A stretch of DNA of 64,000 nucleotides from Microvirga antarctica. GTDB taxonomy: Bacteria > Pseudomonadota > Alphaproteobacteria > Rhizobiales > Beijerinckiaceae. The stretch covers positions 186,001-250,000 of the forward strand of contig NZ_JAGEMM010000003.1 of the NCBI RefSeq assembly GCF_017921815.1, read 5' to 3'. A program made the translations under genes and the position numbers. Position 1 is the first letter of the stretch. Each line of letters begins with the position of its first letter. Positions 47,647-55,780 of the stretch are shown here, one piece after another. The notes beneath the pieces were generated by a model. It was not told the DNA's origin, ran no database searches, and saw nothing but the letters and a program-made list of their open reading frames with translations.

Positions 47647-48780
47647 TCAGTTGGCGACCTTTTTCTCGTAGGTCTCGAGAATGTCGTTGAAGTAGGGCCC
47701 GATCGGGAACGCCTTGCCGTTGGCGGCGAGCGCCTCGGGGGTGATGTCCACGAAGAGCTTGTCCCAGTCGGCCTTGTCGAGCTTGCTTTGCACGTTGTTG
47801 GCGTCGATGCCCGGATACCAGTTGAAGCGCTTGACGATTCCCTCGGCCTGCACCTCGGGGCTGGTGGCAAGCGCGATGAATTCCTCAGCCAGCTTTTCCT
47901 GGCCGGTCTTGGCCGGAACCGCGTAATACATCGGCTGGCCGGGCATGCCGGGCGAGACGAGCTTCAGGCGGGTGTTCGGCGGCAATTTGCCTTCGGCCTT
48001 CCAGGTATAGAACATGTCGACCCAGACCGGCCCCATGGCGATCTCGCCGCGGTTCAGCATGTCGAGGGTGCCGGCATTGCCGGGGGTGATCACGACGTTC
48101 TTGTTGAACTCCTTGAGATCGCCCATGGCCTTGTCCCAGCTGGCCTTGGTGGCGGCGTCATAGGGGCCGACCTCGAGCTTGGCGGCATCGCCGCCGAAGG
48201 CCGAGACCCAGCCGGTCACGAAAGCCACGCCCGACATGCCGCCCTTGATGCCGTTATAGCCGAACTGCTTGGGGTTCTTCTTCACCCATTCGCTCAGTTC
48301 CGCGTAGCTGTTGGGCGGCGATTTCACGAGATCGGGGTTGTAGGCGATGGCCGTCTGCGAATGGAACATCGGCATCACATAGCCGCTGACGTCGGTGCCG
48401 AGCGAGTTGTTGGCGGTGTCGCGGGTCACCAGCTTGCCGGTAGGCAGCGTGTCCCGGTATTTCTTGATCAGCTCGTCCTTCACCAGCGTGCCGGCGGCCT
48501 TCTGGTGGATGACCACGACGTCGAAGTCCGAATTCGCCCCGGCCTTCTTCTGCGCATCGAGCTTCTCGAAGATCTTCTGCGAACCACCGTCGCCGGGTCC
48601 GGTGCCGACCGCCACCACCTTGACGCCCGGATGGCTCTTTTCGAACATCGGGCCGAGATAGTCCTTGATGTAGTCGACCATGTTCTGGTCGCCGGCGGTG
48701 GCGACGTTGAGGGTCTGGGCGCTGGCCGGACCGGCCAGCAGAACGGCCGAAATGCCAGCCGCCACTATCGTCTTATGCAT
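47647..48780 (-). CDS. ABC transporter substrate-binding protein (PotD/Fe-type)
   Basis: This 377-residue periplasmic protein has a Sec signal peptide (MHKTIVAAGISAVLLAGPASA-QT, cleavage near 22). The mature fold (LNVATAGDQNMVDYIKDYLGPMFE; SGYVMPMFHSQTAIAYNPD; GPVWVDMFYTWKAEGKLP; KRFNWYPGIDANNV) is that of extracellular solute-binding proteins family 1/PotD/AfuA, which bind polyamines, iron or phosphonates. The substrate cannot be read from sequence. Its ATG lies within the last eight bases of the ATPase gene, so translation is coupled. Confidence 0.92.
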   Translation of the reverse strand: MHKTIVAAGISAVLLAGPASAQTLNVATAGDQNMVDYIKDYLGPMFEKSHPGVKVVAVGTGPGDGGSQKIFEKLDAQKKAGANSDFDVVVIHQKAAGTLVKDELIKKYRDTLPTGKLVTRDTANNSLGTDVSGYVMPMFHSQTAIAYNPDLVKSPPNSYAELSEWVKKNPKQFGYNGIKGGMSGVAFVTGWVSAFGGDAAKLEVGPYDAATKASWDKAMGDLKEFNKNVVITPGNAGTLDMLNRGEIAMGPVWVDMFYTWKAEGKLPPNTRLKLVSPGMPGQPMYYAVPAKTGQEKLAEEFIALATSPEVQAEGIVKRFNWYPGIDANNVQSKLDKADWDKLFVDITPEALAANGKAFPIGPYFNDILETYEKKVAN

Positions 48781-49864
48781 GGGTTTCTCCCGGGGTCTCA
48801 AGGGTAGGGAACAGGTGCAGGGATGCGAGCGGAAGGCGAAGGCCGACCGCGCGATCGAGCTCGTGATAGCGATCGTCCGTCACGGTGAAATGACGGTCCT
48901 TGATGGCCACCACATAGCGGTAATGGCCGCCCGGATAGGTTCTCTGCGTGATGCGTCCGGGCAGGATGATGGACCCGTCGATCAGCGCATCCGGATCGTC
49001 CAGGGAGGCAACGTCGTCGCGGAAATAGGCCGTGACCGGACCCATGACGCCCGACCCGTTCCATGATGCGGAACGGCCGTTCTCCACGCTCACCTCGACG
49101 CCGTCGGCCGCAGGCCGGACATCGAGCGCGATCGTGTTCTCTGCGCCCATGAAGCTCGCGACAAACGGAGAGCTGGGATGGTCGAACACTTCCTTCGGCG
49201 AGCCGATCTGGGCGATCCGCCCCGCATCCATCACGACGATCCGGTCCGCCATGGTCATGGCCTCTTCTCGATCGTGGGTCACATGGATCGCCGTGAAGCC
49301 GAGCCGGTTCTGCAGGGACTTGATCTCGGACCGCAGCTGGATGCGCACCTTGGCGTCAAGATTGGAGAGCGGCTCGTCGAGGAGCAGGATCTCCGGCTCG
49401 ATGGCGAGCGCCCGGCCGAGCGCCACGCGCTGGCGCTGCCCGCCCGACAGGTTCGTGACCTTGCGGTCCTCAAGGCCCGACAGGTTCAGCATCTTGAGGA
49501 TCGCGGCCACCCGTTGGCGGATCTCGTCCCTGGCGATGCCCCTGAGGCGCAGGCCGTAGCCCACATTGCCCAGCACCGTCATGTGCGGCCACAACGCATA
49601 GGATTGGAACATCATCGCCATGCCGCGTTTTTCGGGCGGCATGTTGACCACGTCCCGCCCAAACAGGCGGATCGCCCCGTCGGTGGCTTTCTGGAAGCCC
49701 GCAATGGTGCGCAGAAGCGTCGTCTTTCCGCACCCGGACGAGCCGAGGATGGCGATGAATTCACCGGCCGCGACGGACAGGTTCACGCCATGCAGCACGG
49801 GCTGTGAGCCATAGCTGACGTGGAGGCGATCGATGTCGATCGCCGGAAAAGCAGAATGATCCAC
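48773..49864 (-). CDS. ABC transporter ATP-binding protein (PotA/UgpC-like)
   Basis: This 363-residue importer ATPase has Walker A GSSGCGKTT at about 41-49, signature LSGGQRQR near 142, Walker B ILLLDEP near 165, H-loop VTHDREEA, and a C-terminal TOBE/OB regulatory domain (about 240-355; GSIILPGRITQRTYPGGHYRYVVAI). It is the first gene of the ATPase / binding protein / permease / permease operon and begins 197 bp from the GH3 gene end. No promoter consensus is secure in that gap. Confidence 0.94.
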   Translation of the reverse strand: MDHSAFPAIDIDRLHVSYGSQPVLHGVNLSVAAGEFIAILGSSGCGKTTLLRTIAGFQKATDGAIRLFGRDVVNMPPEKRGMAMMFQSYALWPHMTVLGNVGYGLRLRGIARDEIRQRVAAILKMLNLSGLEDRKVTNLSGGQRQRVALGRALAIEPEILLLDEPLSNLDAKVRIQLRSEIKSLQNRLGFTAIHVTHDREEAMTMADRIVVMDAGRIAQIGSPKEVFDHPSSPFVASFMGAENTIALDVRPAADGVEVSVENGRSASWNGSGVMGPVTAYFRDDVASLDDPDALIDGSIILPGRITQRTYPGGHYRYVVAIKDRHFTVTDDRYHELDRAVGLRLPLASLHLFPTLETPGETHA

Positions 49865-50061
49865 GATGGCCGTAACCTCCCAGACACGCTTTCCGCGTTC
49901 TTATGTAGCCAGCAAACCACAATCCCGGTTCGGGGGGAAGGGAGAGTGTGACAATCCGTACACCGGCCGTGTGACACTTCCACGACGAGGACAGCAGCCC
50001 TTTGGCGTCGCCTGCCCATGACAGGGCGACGCTCTCGAGGTCAGGCGTTGGGAGGGTGTGC

Positions 50062-52305
50062 TTACTGGGCGGTCGAGAGGGGTAGGCCGGCGCGCCTTTG
50101 ATTGAAGGGAATCCGCGTCGTTTCCCGGATGCGCGCCTCGCCGATCGCCGGCGCATTCGCATTTCCCCCGACGAAAACCTGGATCGCGCCTTCCTCGATC
50201 ACGTAGGTCCCGTCGTCGAGATGAAAGCCGAGATCGGTGACCGGCACCCGCAAGGTCACCCGCCGGGATTCGCCCGGCTGCAGCAGGATCTTCTCGAAGG
50301 CCTTCAATTGCCGGAGCGGTCGACTGCGGGTTGCAATGGGATCGCGGATATAGAGCTGGGCAACCTCCTGACCCGCACGGTCGCTCCCGTTGGTAAGCGT
50401 CACGCTCGCCTCGAGCTGATCGCCCGCCGACAGGTTCGCCTGTCCGATGGTGGCATCCGAATAGGCGAAGGCGGAATAGCTCAGGCCCCAGCCGAAGGGG
50501 TAGAGCGGCGAGATCGCCTCGTCGATGTAGTTCAGGGTGAAGCGGTTGTTCTCAAGCGTCGGGCGGCCCGTTGGAAGGCGGTTGTAGTAGAGTGGCAATT
50601 GGCCGATCGTGCGCGGCCAGCTGAGCGGCAGCTTTCCGCTCGGATTGGCGTCGCCGAAGAGAATATCCGCAACCGCGGTGCCAGCCTCGGTGCCCGGGTA
50701 CCATGCCATGAGAATGGCCGGCAGCGTGTCGGCCAGCTTGCCCAGCTCCAGCGGTCGGCCGCCGATGATCACCAGCACGACCGGCTTGCCGGTGGCCGCA
50801 AGCGCTTCCAGAATCTCGGCCTGCTTGCCGCTCAGCGTCAGATGAGCGCGCGAGGCGGCCTCGCCGGACAACTCCTGCGGTTCGCCGAAGACCGCGATCA
50901 CCAGATCCGATTCGCGCGCGACGGCGAGGGCTGCCGGCAATTGGTCGGTGGTCCGGCACATGAGATCGCAGCCGTCAGCCTGCCGAACGGCAATCCCTGC
51001 CCGCTGGGCGCGGTCCCGCACGCCCGTCAGAATGGAGACGCTGTCCTCCTGATGACCGCGGGCCCCGTGCGGCCCGATCTGGTCGCGCGGCGCGTTCGCC
51101 AGCGGGCCGATCACGGCGATCGAGCGGGTGGTTGGGGCGATCGGAAGGACAGCGTCGCGGTTCTTCAGCAGCACCATCGTCTCGCGCGCGACCTCGCGGG
51201 CGGCCTGTCGCGATTCCGCCGTGGGGAAGATGGAATCGACCCGTGTCGGATCGATGTCCGGCTTCTCGAACAAGCCGAGGCGGACCTTCGTGCGCAGCAC
51301 ACGCCTGACGGCCTCGTCCACAACGGCTTCGGGGATCCGGCCGGCGCGAACCTCCGTCGGCACATGCTTGATGTAGAGCTGGCCCATCATGTCCATGTCG
51401 ACGCCGGCCAGAAGGGCCTTGCGGGAGGCCTCTGCACCGTCTGCCGCGATGCCGTGGCCGAGCAACTCCTGGATGCTCGCCCAATCCGACGTGACAAAGC
51501 CATCGAAGCCCCATTGGTCGCGCAGGACCTCCGTCAGGAGCCAGGGATTGGCCGCAGACGGCACGCCGTTCAGCGCATTGAACGCCGCCATGAAGCTCAT
51601 GGAACCAGCATTGAGGGCCGCACGGAAGGGCGGCAGGTAGGTGTCGTACATCTCCGCCGGCGGAATATAAGTGGTGTCGTAGTCGCGCCCGCCCTGTGGG
51701 GCGCCGTAGCCCGCGAAGTGCTTGGTGGCGGTGGCAAGGCCGCCCGCGCGGAAGCCCTCGACCCGCGCGGCGGTCAGGACCGAGCCCAGATAGGGATCCT
51801 CGCCGAAACCCTCGACAATCCGGCCCCAGCGACTGTCCCGCGACAGGTCGGCCATGGGGGCAAAGGTCCAGTTGACCCCGACATAGGAGGCCTCGCGGCC
51901 AGCCCATTCTGCGGCCAGACGTGACAGGCGCGGGTTGAAGGCCGCAGCTTCTCCAAGCGGAACCGGGAACTGCGTCCGGAAACCATGAACGATGTCGAGG
52001 CCGAACAGGGGCGGGATCTTCAGGCGCGACTGACGCGCGAGCGCCTGGGCACGGGCGACATCCTGGGCATTGTTGAAGTTGAGAAGGGCCCCGCTTCGTC
52101 CTTCCTGAATGTCCGCCCAGCGCAAGGGAGGGCCGTGAGAAATCAGGTTGAGTTGGCCGACTTTCTCCTCAAGGGTCATTGTGGCCAAAAGGCGCGAGAC
52201 GCGGCTTTCCACGTCCTCCTGGGCCCAGGCGGCCGAGATCATGGCCGACAGGACAGCGCAGGCGCCGAGGGCTGCCTTCAGAGGTCTGAAACGGAAAGCC
52301 CTCAT
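50062..52305 (-). CDS. Glycoside hydrolase family 3 beta-glucosidase (BglX-like)
   Basis: This 747-residue periplasmic enzyme has a signal peptide ending near AWA-QE at residue 29. The GH3 N-terminal barrel carries KHFAGYG (195-201) and the nucleophile Asp274 in FVTSDWAS. The GH3 C-terminal alpha/beta sandwich follows (VIAVFGEPQELSGEAASRAHL; VVLVIIGGRPL), then a fibronectin-III-like tail (QVAQLYIRDPIA-type and LRVPVTDLGFHLDDG). It cleaves beta-glucosides or gluco-oligosaccharides. ATG at 52305 (MRAFRFRP) starts the signal peptide; the longer frame overlaps the divergent kinase gene. It stands alone on its strand, divergent from the kinase gene at 52439. Confidence 0.92.
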   Translation of the reverse strand: MRAFRFRPLKAALGACAVLSAMISAAWAQEDVESRVSRLLATMTLEEKVGQLNLISHGPPLRWADIQEGRSGALLNFNNAQDVARAQALARQSRLKIPPLFGLDIVHGFRTQFPVPLGEAAAFNPRLSRLAAEWAGREASYVGVNWTFAPMADLSRDSRWGRIVEGFGEDPYLGSVLTAARVEGFRAGGLATATKHFAGYGAPQGGRDYDTTYIPPAEMYDTYLPPFRAALNAGSMSFMAAFNALNGVPSAANPWLLTEVLRDQWGFDGFVTSDWASIQELLGHGIAADGAEASRKALLAGVDMDMMGQLYIKHVPTEVRAGRIPEAVVDEAVRRVLRTKVRLGLFEKPDIDPTRVDSIFPTAESRQAAREVARETMVLLKNRDAVLPIAPTTRSIAVIGPLANAPRDQIGPHGARGHQEDSVSILTGVRDRAQRAGIAVRQADGCDLMCRTTDQLPAALAVARESDLVIAVFGEPQELSGEAASRAHLTLSGKQAEILEALAATGKPVVLVIIGGRPLELGKLADTLPAILMAWYPGTEAGTAVADILFGDANPSGKLPLSWPRTIGQLPLYYNRLPTGRPTLENNRFTLNYIDEAISPLYPFGWGLSYSAFAYSDATIGQANLSAGDQLEASVTLTNGSDRAGQEVAQLYIRDPIATRSRPLRQLKAFEKILLQPGESRRVTLRVPVTDLGFHLDDGTYVIEEGAIQVFVGGNANAPAIGEARIRETTRIPFNQRRAGLPLSTAQ

Positions 52306-52438
52306 AATGGTGTCCTTCAGAACAAGCCTCCTGTGGCCAGCGTGGAAAAACGTCCTTGCGAAGGCTGTGCAATGCGAGGACAATTCGTGGCATTGGCGCT
52401 TGCCAGCCGCTCCGTCAATACCCTTAGTCGTCAAAGCC

Positions 52439-53929
52439 ATGGATCAGCCTCCGTTCCAACCGCGCTTTCTCCTGTCTGCCCTGGCCGTGCTGTTGATCGG
52501 ATCGGCGCTTGTTCTGGTCGCCGCCGCCTTCAGCGGTGAGCCGGACTGGATGATGGCGACCGTGGTCGCCTTCATGGCCGTCGTGACGGCAAGCACCGTC
52601 CTGATCGCCCGGGAGATGACACGCGTTCGGCAAGGTCCGTCAGATGCAGCAGCCCGGATCGGGCGGCTGGTGCCGCGGCACAACGCTGCCAACCCAAGCG
52701 AAACCGTATCGGTGGGACGCAATCCGACCCCTGAACCCGAGGACGACATCGCTTTTCGGCGCGCGCAGAAGGCCGAGGCGGTGGACCGGTTGCGGGATGG
52801 GATCGTTCACGATCTCAACAACCGGCTGATGGTGATCAGCGCGAATATCGACGCGGTCGCGCGCCAGATGAAAGAGCAGCCCATCCTGCAGCGCAAGCTG
52901 CTCTCGGCCCTTGTGGCTGCTGACCAGGCAGCAGCCTTGCTCGCGCGGTCAACCGCCTTCTCCCGCCAGCAGGGGCCGCATGTTGAAAACATCGACCTGG
53001 GGGCGCGGATCCAATCTGTTGCGGCGCTGCTCAGCCGGTCCCTGCTCCGCGATACCGTGGAGTTGCGGGTCTCCTTGAGCGATAACCTCTGGCCCGTCGC
53101 GGTCGACCCGGACGAGTTGGAGACCGCCATCGTGACGCTGAGCGCGCATGCGCGCGACGCCCTCGCACAGGGTGGCGCCATCCGGATCGAGGCGTCCAAC
53201 CAGCAGGTTCAGCGGGGCGCCCTGTCCGACCCACTTCTCGAAGGCGATTTCGTCCGGGTGATGATCGACAGCAGCGACGGTTCGGAACTGCCCGTCGCAG
53301 GCCGCGCGCGGGCAGACGCCTTCAGCCCACAGGATCTGGATAAGGGAGCGTCGATGACCCTTAACCGGGGTCTGCATTTCCTCCATCGGCTGGGCGGGGC
53401 GACGGAGGTGCGCAGCAACGGCAATGGATTGACCATCACCCTGTATCTGCGGCGTGCGGATTTGCCGGCGCGTCTTGGCGCCGCTGCGGCAGACGATGAC
53501 CCAAGTCCGTCCGAAAAAATCCGCTCGGCACTGGAAATTCTGGTGGTGGACGATGAGGTCGAGGTGGCGCTTGCGGTCCAGACGATGCTGGAGGAATTCG
53601 GTTACGTCACCCATGTGGCCACCGATCCGGGCCAGGCCCTCCGCAGCTTGCGCGCCAGGACGCCCGAATTGGTTCTGATGGATGTGTCGATGCCAGGCAC
53701 CATGAGCGGCGTGATGCTGGCCCGCGAGGTGCGGCAGAGCTTCCCTGATTTGCCGATCGTGCTCTTCACCGGCAACCCGCTCGTCGCTGAGGAACAGAGT
53801 GAGTTCCCACTCCTGCACAAGCCCATTGTGAGCCGTGATCTCCATGCGGCCATTCAGCGAGAGCTGCGCTTTGCCGGCGAGGTGAAAGTGGTGGCCCTGT
53901 TTCCCAATCAGGCGCGCCGCGCGCCTTGA
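52439..53929 (+). CDS. Membrane hybrid histidine-kinase-like protein with degenerate ATPase domain
   Basis: This 496-residue protein has two N-terminal membrane helices (about 10-31 and 37-57), a DHp helix with His124 (GIVHDLNNRLMVIS), a HATPase-like region (about 220-338), and a C-terminal receiver (Asp371/372, phospho-acceptor Asp415 in LVLMDVSMPG, Lys461). The ATPase N-box, usually NARDA, reads AHARDA with His237 replacing the Mg-binding Asn. The G1 DTG and G2 motifs are also poorly kept (SSDGSELP; DKGASMTLNRGL). Kinase activity is therefore doubtful; the receiver looks intact. The gene is divergent from the GH3 glucosidase and overlaps the amidotransferase gene by 22 bp at its 3' end. Whether it senses sugars is unproved. 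Confidence 0.85.
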   Translation: MDQPPFQPRFLLSALAVLLIGSALVLVAAAFSGEPDWMMATVVAFMAVVTASTVLIAREMTRVRQGPSDAAARIGRLVPRHNAANPSETVSVGRNPTPEPEDDIAFRRAQKAEAVDRLRDGIVHDLNNRLMVISANIDAVARQMKEQPILQRKLLSALVAADQAAALLARSTAFSRQQGPHVENIDLGARIQSVAALLSRSLLRDTVELRVSLSDNLWPVAVDPDELETAIVTLSAHARDALAQGGAIRIEASNQQVQRGALSDPLLEGDFVRVMIDSSDGSELPVAGRARADAFSPQDLDKGASMTLNRGLHFLHRLGGATEVRSNGNGLTITLYLRRADLPARLGAAAADDDPSPSEKIRSALEILVVDDEVEVALAVQTMLEEFGYVTHVATDPGQALRSLRARTPELVLMDVSMPGTMSGVMLAREVRQSFPDLPIVLFTGNPLVAEEQSEFPLLHKPIVSRDLHAAIQRELRFAGEVKVVALFPNQARRAP

Positions 53930-54633
53930 TCGTGGGCCGCAGGGGTGCCTGTGGCCGGGGCGCTCGCGCTCTGTCGCGCCGCATCAACAAGAGCTGAAAA
54001 GAGCCGCTGTTGCTGGGCTTTCCAGAACAGCAGTTCGGGATGCCATTGAACGCCCAGCAGAAAGGGGCCGGCCTCGGCTTCGATCGCCTGCACGATGCCG
54101 CTCTCGTCCTGGGCGGCGATCGCGAGACCTTTGCCGAGGCGGTCGACGGACTGGTGATGCAGGGCATTCACCTGGCACGGATTGCAGCAAAGAATTCGGT
54201 CGAGCCGCGTGCCCGGCATGATGGAGACCCGCTTCTTCGGCAGCACGGTACGCATCTTTGGCGCCTGTTCGTAGACCGCATAGATATCCGTGTGCAGTGT
54301 GCCCCCGAGCGCGACGTTGATCATCTGCGATCCGCGGCAGATTCCCAGTACGGGCAGGCCTGACGGCAGTGCACCCTTCAGGAGGTCCAGTTCAAGCCGA
54401 TCCCGGTCGGGATCGATGCGCACATCAGGCAGAACCTGACCGCCATAGATCTCCGCTCCGATGTCGTCCCCGCCGCCAATCACCAGACCGTCGAGCGGCT
54501 CCATCGGGCGGGCATCTCCCGGGACGAGCCGAACGGCGCGCCCGCCTGCTCGTCCAATCGCCAGTCGGTGCATCAGGTAGCTGCGCCACCCGCCGCGCCG
54601 TGATGTGGTGACGCCGATGAGTGGTCTGCTCAT
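53908..54633 (-). CDS. Class I glutamine amidotransferase-like (gamma-glutamyl hydrolase, PuuD family)
   Basis: This 241-residue protein has the triad class I amidotransferase fold of peptidase C26: nucleophile Cys99 in GICRGSQ and His198/Glu200 in VQWHPE. It also has the VIGGGDDIGAEIYGG oxyanion/substrate segment. PuuD-type members hydrolyse gamma-glutamyl-GABA and similar gamma-glutamyl amides. ATG at 54633 overlaps the stop of the amidoligase gene (ATGA), so the two are translationally coupled. Together they would make and break amide bonds to glutamate, or edit the same metabolite (inference). Confidence 0.9.
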   Translation of the reverse strand: MSRPLIGVTTSRRGGWRSYLMHRLAIGRAGGRAVRLVPGDARPMEPLDGLVIGGGDDIGAEIYGGQVLPDVRIDPDRDRLELDLLKGALPSGLPVLGICRGSQMINVALGGTLHTDIYAVYEQAPKMRTVLPKKRVSIMPGTRLDRILCCNPCQVNALHHQSVDRLGKGLAIAAQDESGIVQAIEAEAGPFLLGVQWHPELLFWKAQQQRLFSALVDAARQSASAPATGTPAAHDQGARRA

Positions 54634-55607
54634 GGCCGCGCGATCTGCTCGACGATTTCGGCCCAGCTCTTGTCTTGGCCGTCGAAATCCAGATAGGCGG
54701 CGCACACCGATTCCAACCGCTGCCTGTCGGAGGCCAGCCGCTCCACCGCGACCCAGCGGTTCCAGTCCGGCGCCATGCTCCAGCCAGGGTCGCTGACCCG
54801 CGCATCGGGCAGGCGGTAGTGAAAGGTCGGCCGGCCGTTGATCTTTTCGCCCGGCAGAACCGCACGGACGCGCGCTTCGTCGAAGTGCAGCAGCAAGGGC
54901 AGCAGGTCCAGATCCCGGTTGCGGGTGGGATTGGCCGCCAGATAATCGTCGATGAAAGCGTCCATCGCCGGCCAATACTGGGGGGATGTAATCTTGCGCA
55001 CGTAGGCGGCCGGAAAGGGATCGGCGAAACCCAGGAATTCCCGGGTCGCGTCAGGCGCGACTTCCCGGCGCAGCCAGGGATTGAGCAGGACGAAACTCTT
55101 GAGAAAAGCCAGTGCCGTCTCGGCATCCTGGCGCGGGATTTCAGGGTTGAAGTGCAGGCCGAACGCGTAGAAGGCCGCGTCCTGGGTTCCCTTGGCGCCG
55201 AGCGCCCGCAAACTCGACAGGACCCGATCGACCTCCTGCAGACGGTCGACGGCGATCGGACCGGTCACCAATTCGCATGGGATGAGATAGCTTGCCGCAA
55301 AGCCGAACCAGGCGGCAAGCTTCGGCACGACGGTGAGAGTCCCGCTCCCTGTCTTGCCGGGATGCAACATGCGGCTGTCGAGCTCGACGGTTACGTCGCC
55401 GATGGCCGACCCCACGAGCGTGAAGGCATGGGGATCGATCTCAATGACCTCGCCGCCCAGGCTCTCCTGCAGGGCCCGGACCGTCTTCTCCGCCGACGGG
55501 CCGGCAAATTCGACTTCGACTCCGACCGTGCGCATCTGCCCGTCGCCGTTTGTAATGGCCGGTGGGAGGCTGAACGCGATCGCGGTGGAAAGGGCCACCT
55601 GCGCCAT
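54630..55607 (-). CDS. Amidoligase-family enzyme (glutamine-synthetase-fold, predicted amide ligase)
   Basis: This 325-residue protein matches the putative amidoligase family (PF12224 type), a minimal glutamine-synthetase/GCS-like fold. It has the metal-binding Glu pair in VGVEVEFAG (about 28-36), a second acidic strand (GDVTVELDSRM), LKSFVLLNPWLRREV and a DYLAANPTRNRDLDLLPLLLHF segment. It is predicted to join an amine to a carboxylate with ATP. The substrate is unknown. ATG at 55607 (MAQVALS) follows GGAG at a good distance. The gene forms a two-gene operon with a gamma-glutamyl hydrolase-like amidotransferase and is divergent from a MATE exporter across 173 bp. Confidence 0.83.
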   Translation of the reverse strand: MAQVALSTAIAFSLPPAITNGDGQMRTVGVEVEFAGPSAEKTVRALQESLGGEVIEIDPHAFTLVGSAIGDVTVELDSRMLHPGKTGSGTLTVVPKLAAWFGFAASYLIPCELVTGPIAVDRLQEVDRVLSSLRALGAKGTQDAAFYAFGLHFNPEIPRQDAETALAFLKSFVLLNPWLRREVAPDATREFLGFADPFPAAYVRKITSPQYWPAMDAFIDDYLAANPTRNRDLDLLPLLLHFDEARVRAVLPGEKINGRPTFHYRLPDARVSDPGWSMAPDWNRWVAVERLASDRQRLESVCAAYLDFDGQDKSWAEIVEQIARP

Positions 55608-55780
55608 GGGAAGCTCCGTGACAGGGTTGGAGGGTGAACCAGTGAACGGGGGCCGTGCTGCCAAGTTCCCGATGGGACAGTCCGGAAGCGCGCCATCGGC
55701 GGGCATTGCCGCCTGTGAACTTCGCCCGCCGGGCCTTTGCGGTGGCCTTTTTCGCGCGTTTCGTCCTAAAAGACCGCATT

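Noticed and set aside
46741-48807. 688-codon + strand open frame over the ABC importer
   Set aside because: Antisense shadow of the permease and binding-protein genes; the composition is dominated by Arg, His, Gly and Gln with no recognisable domain.
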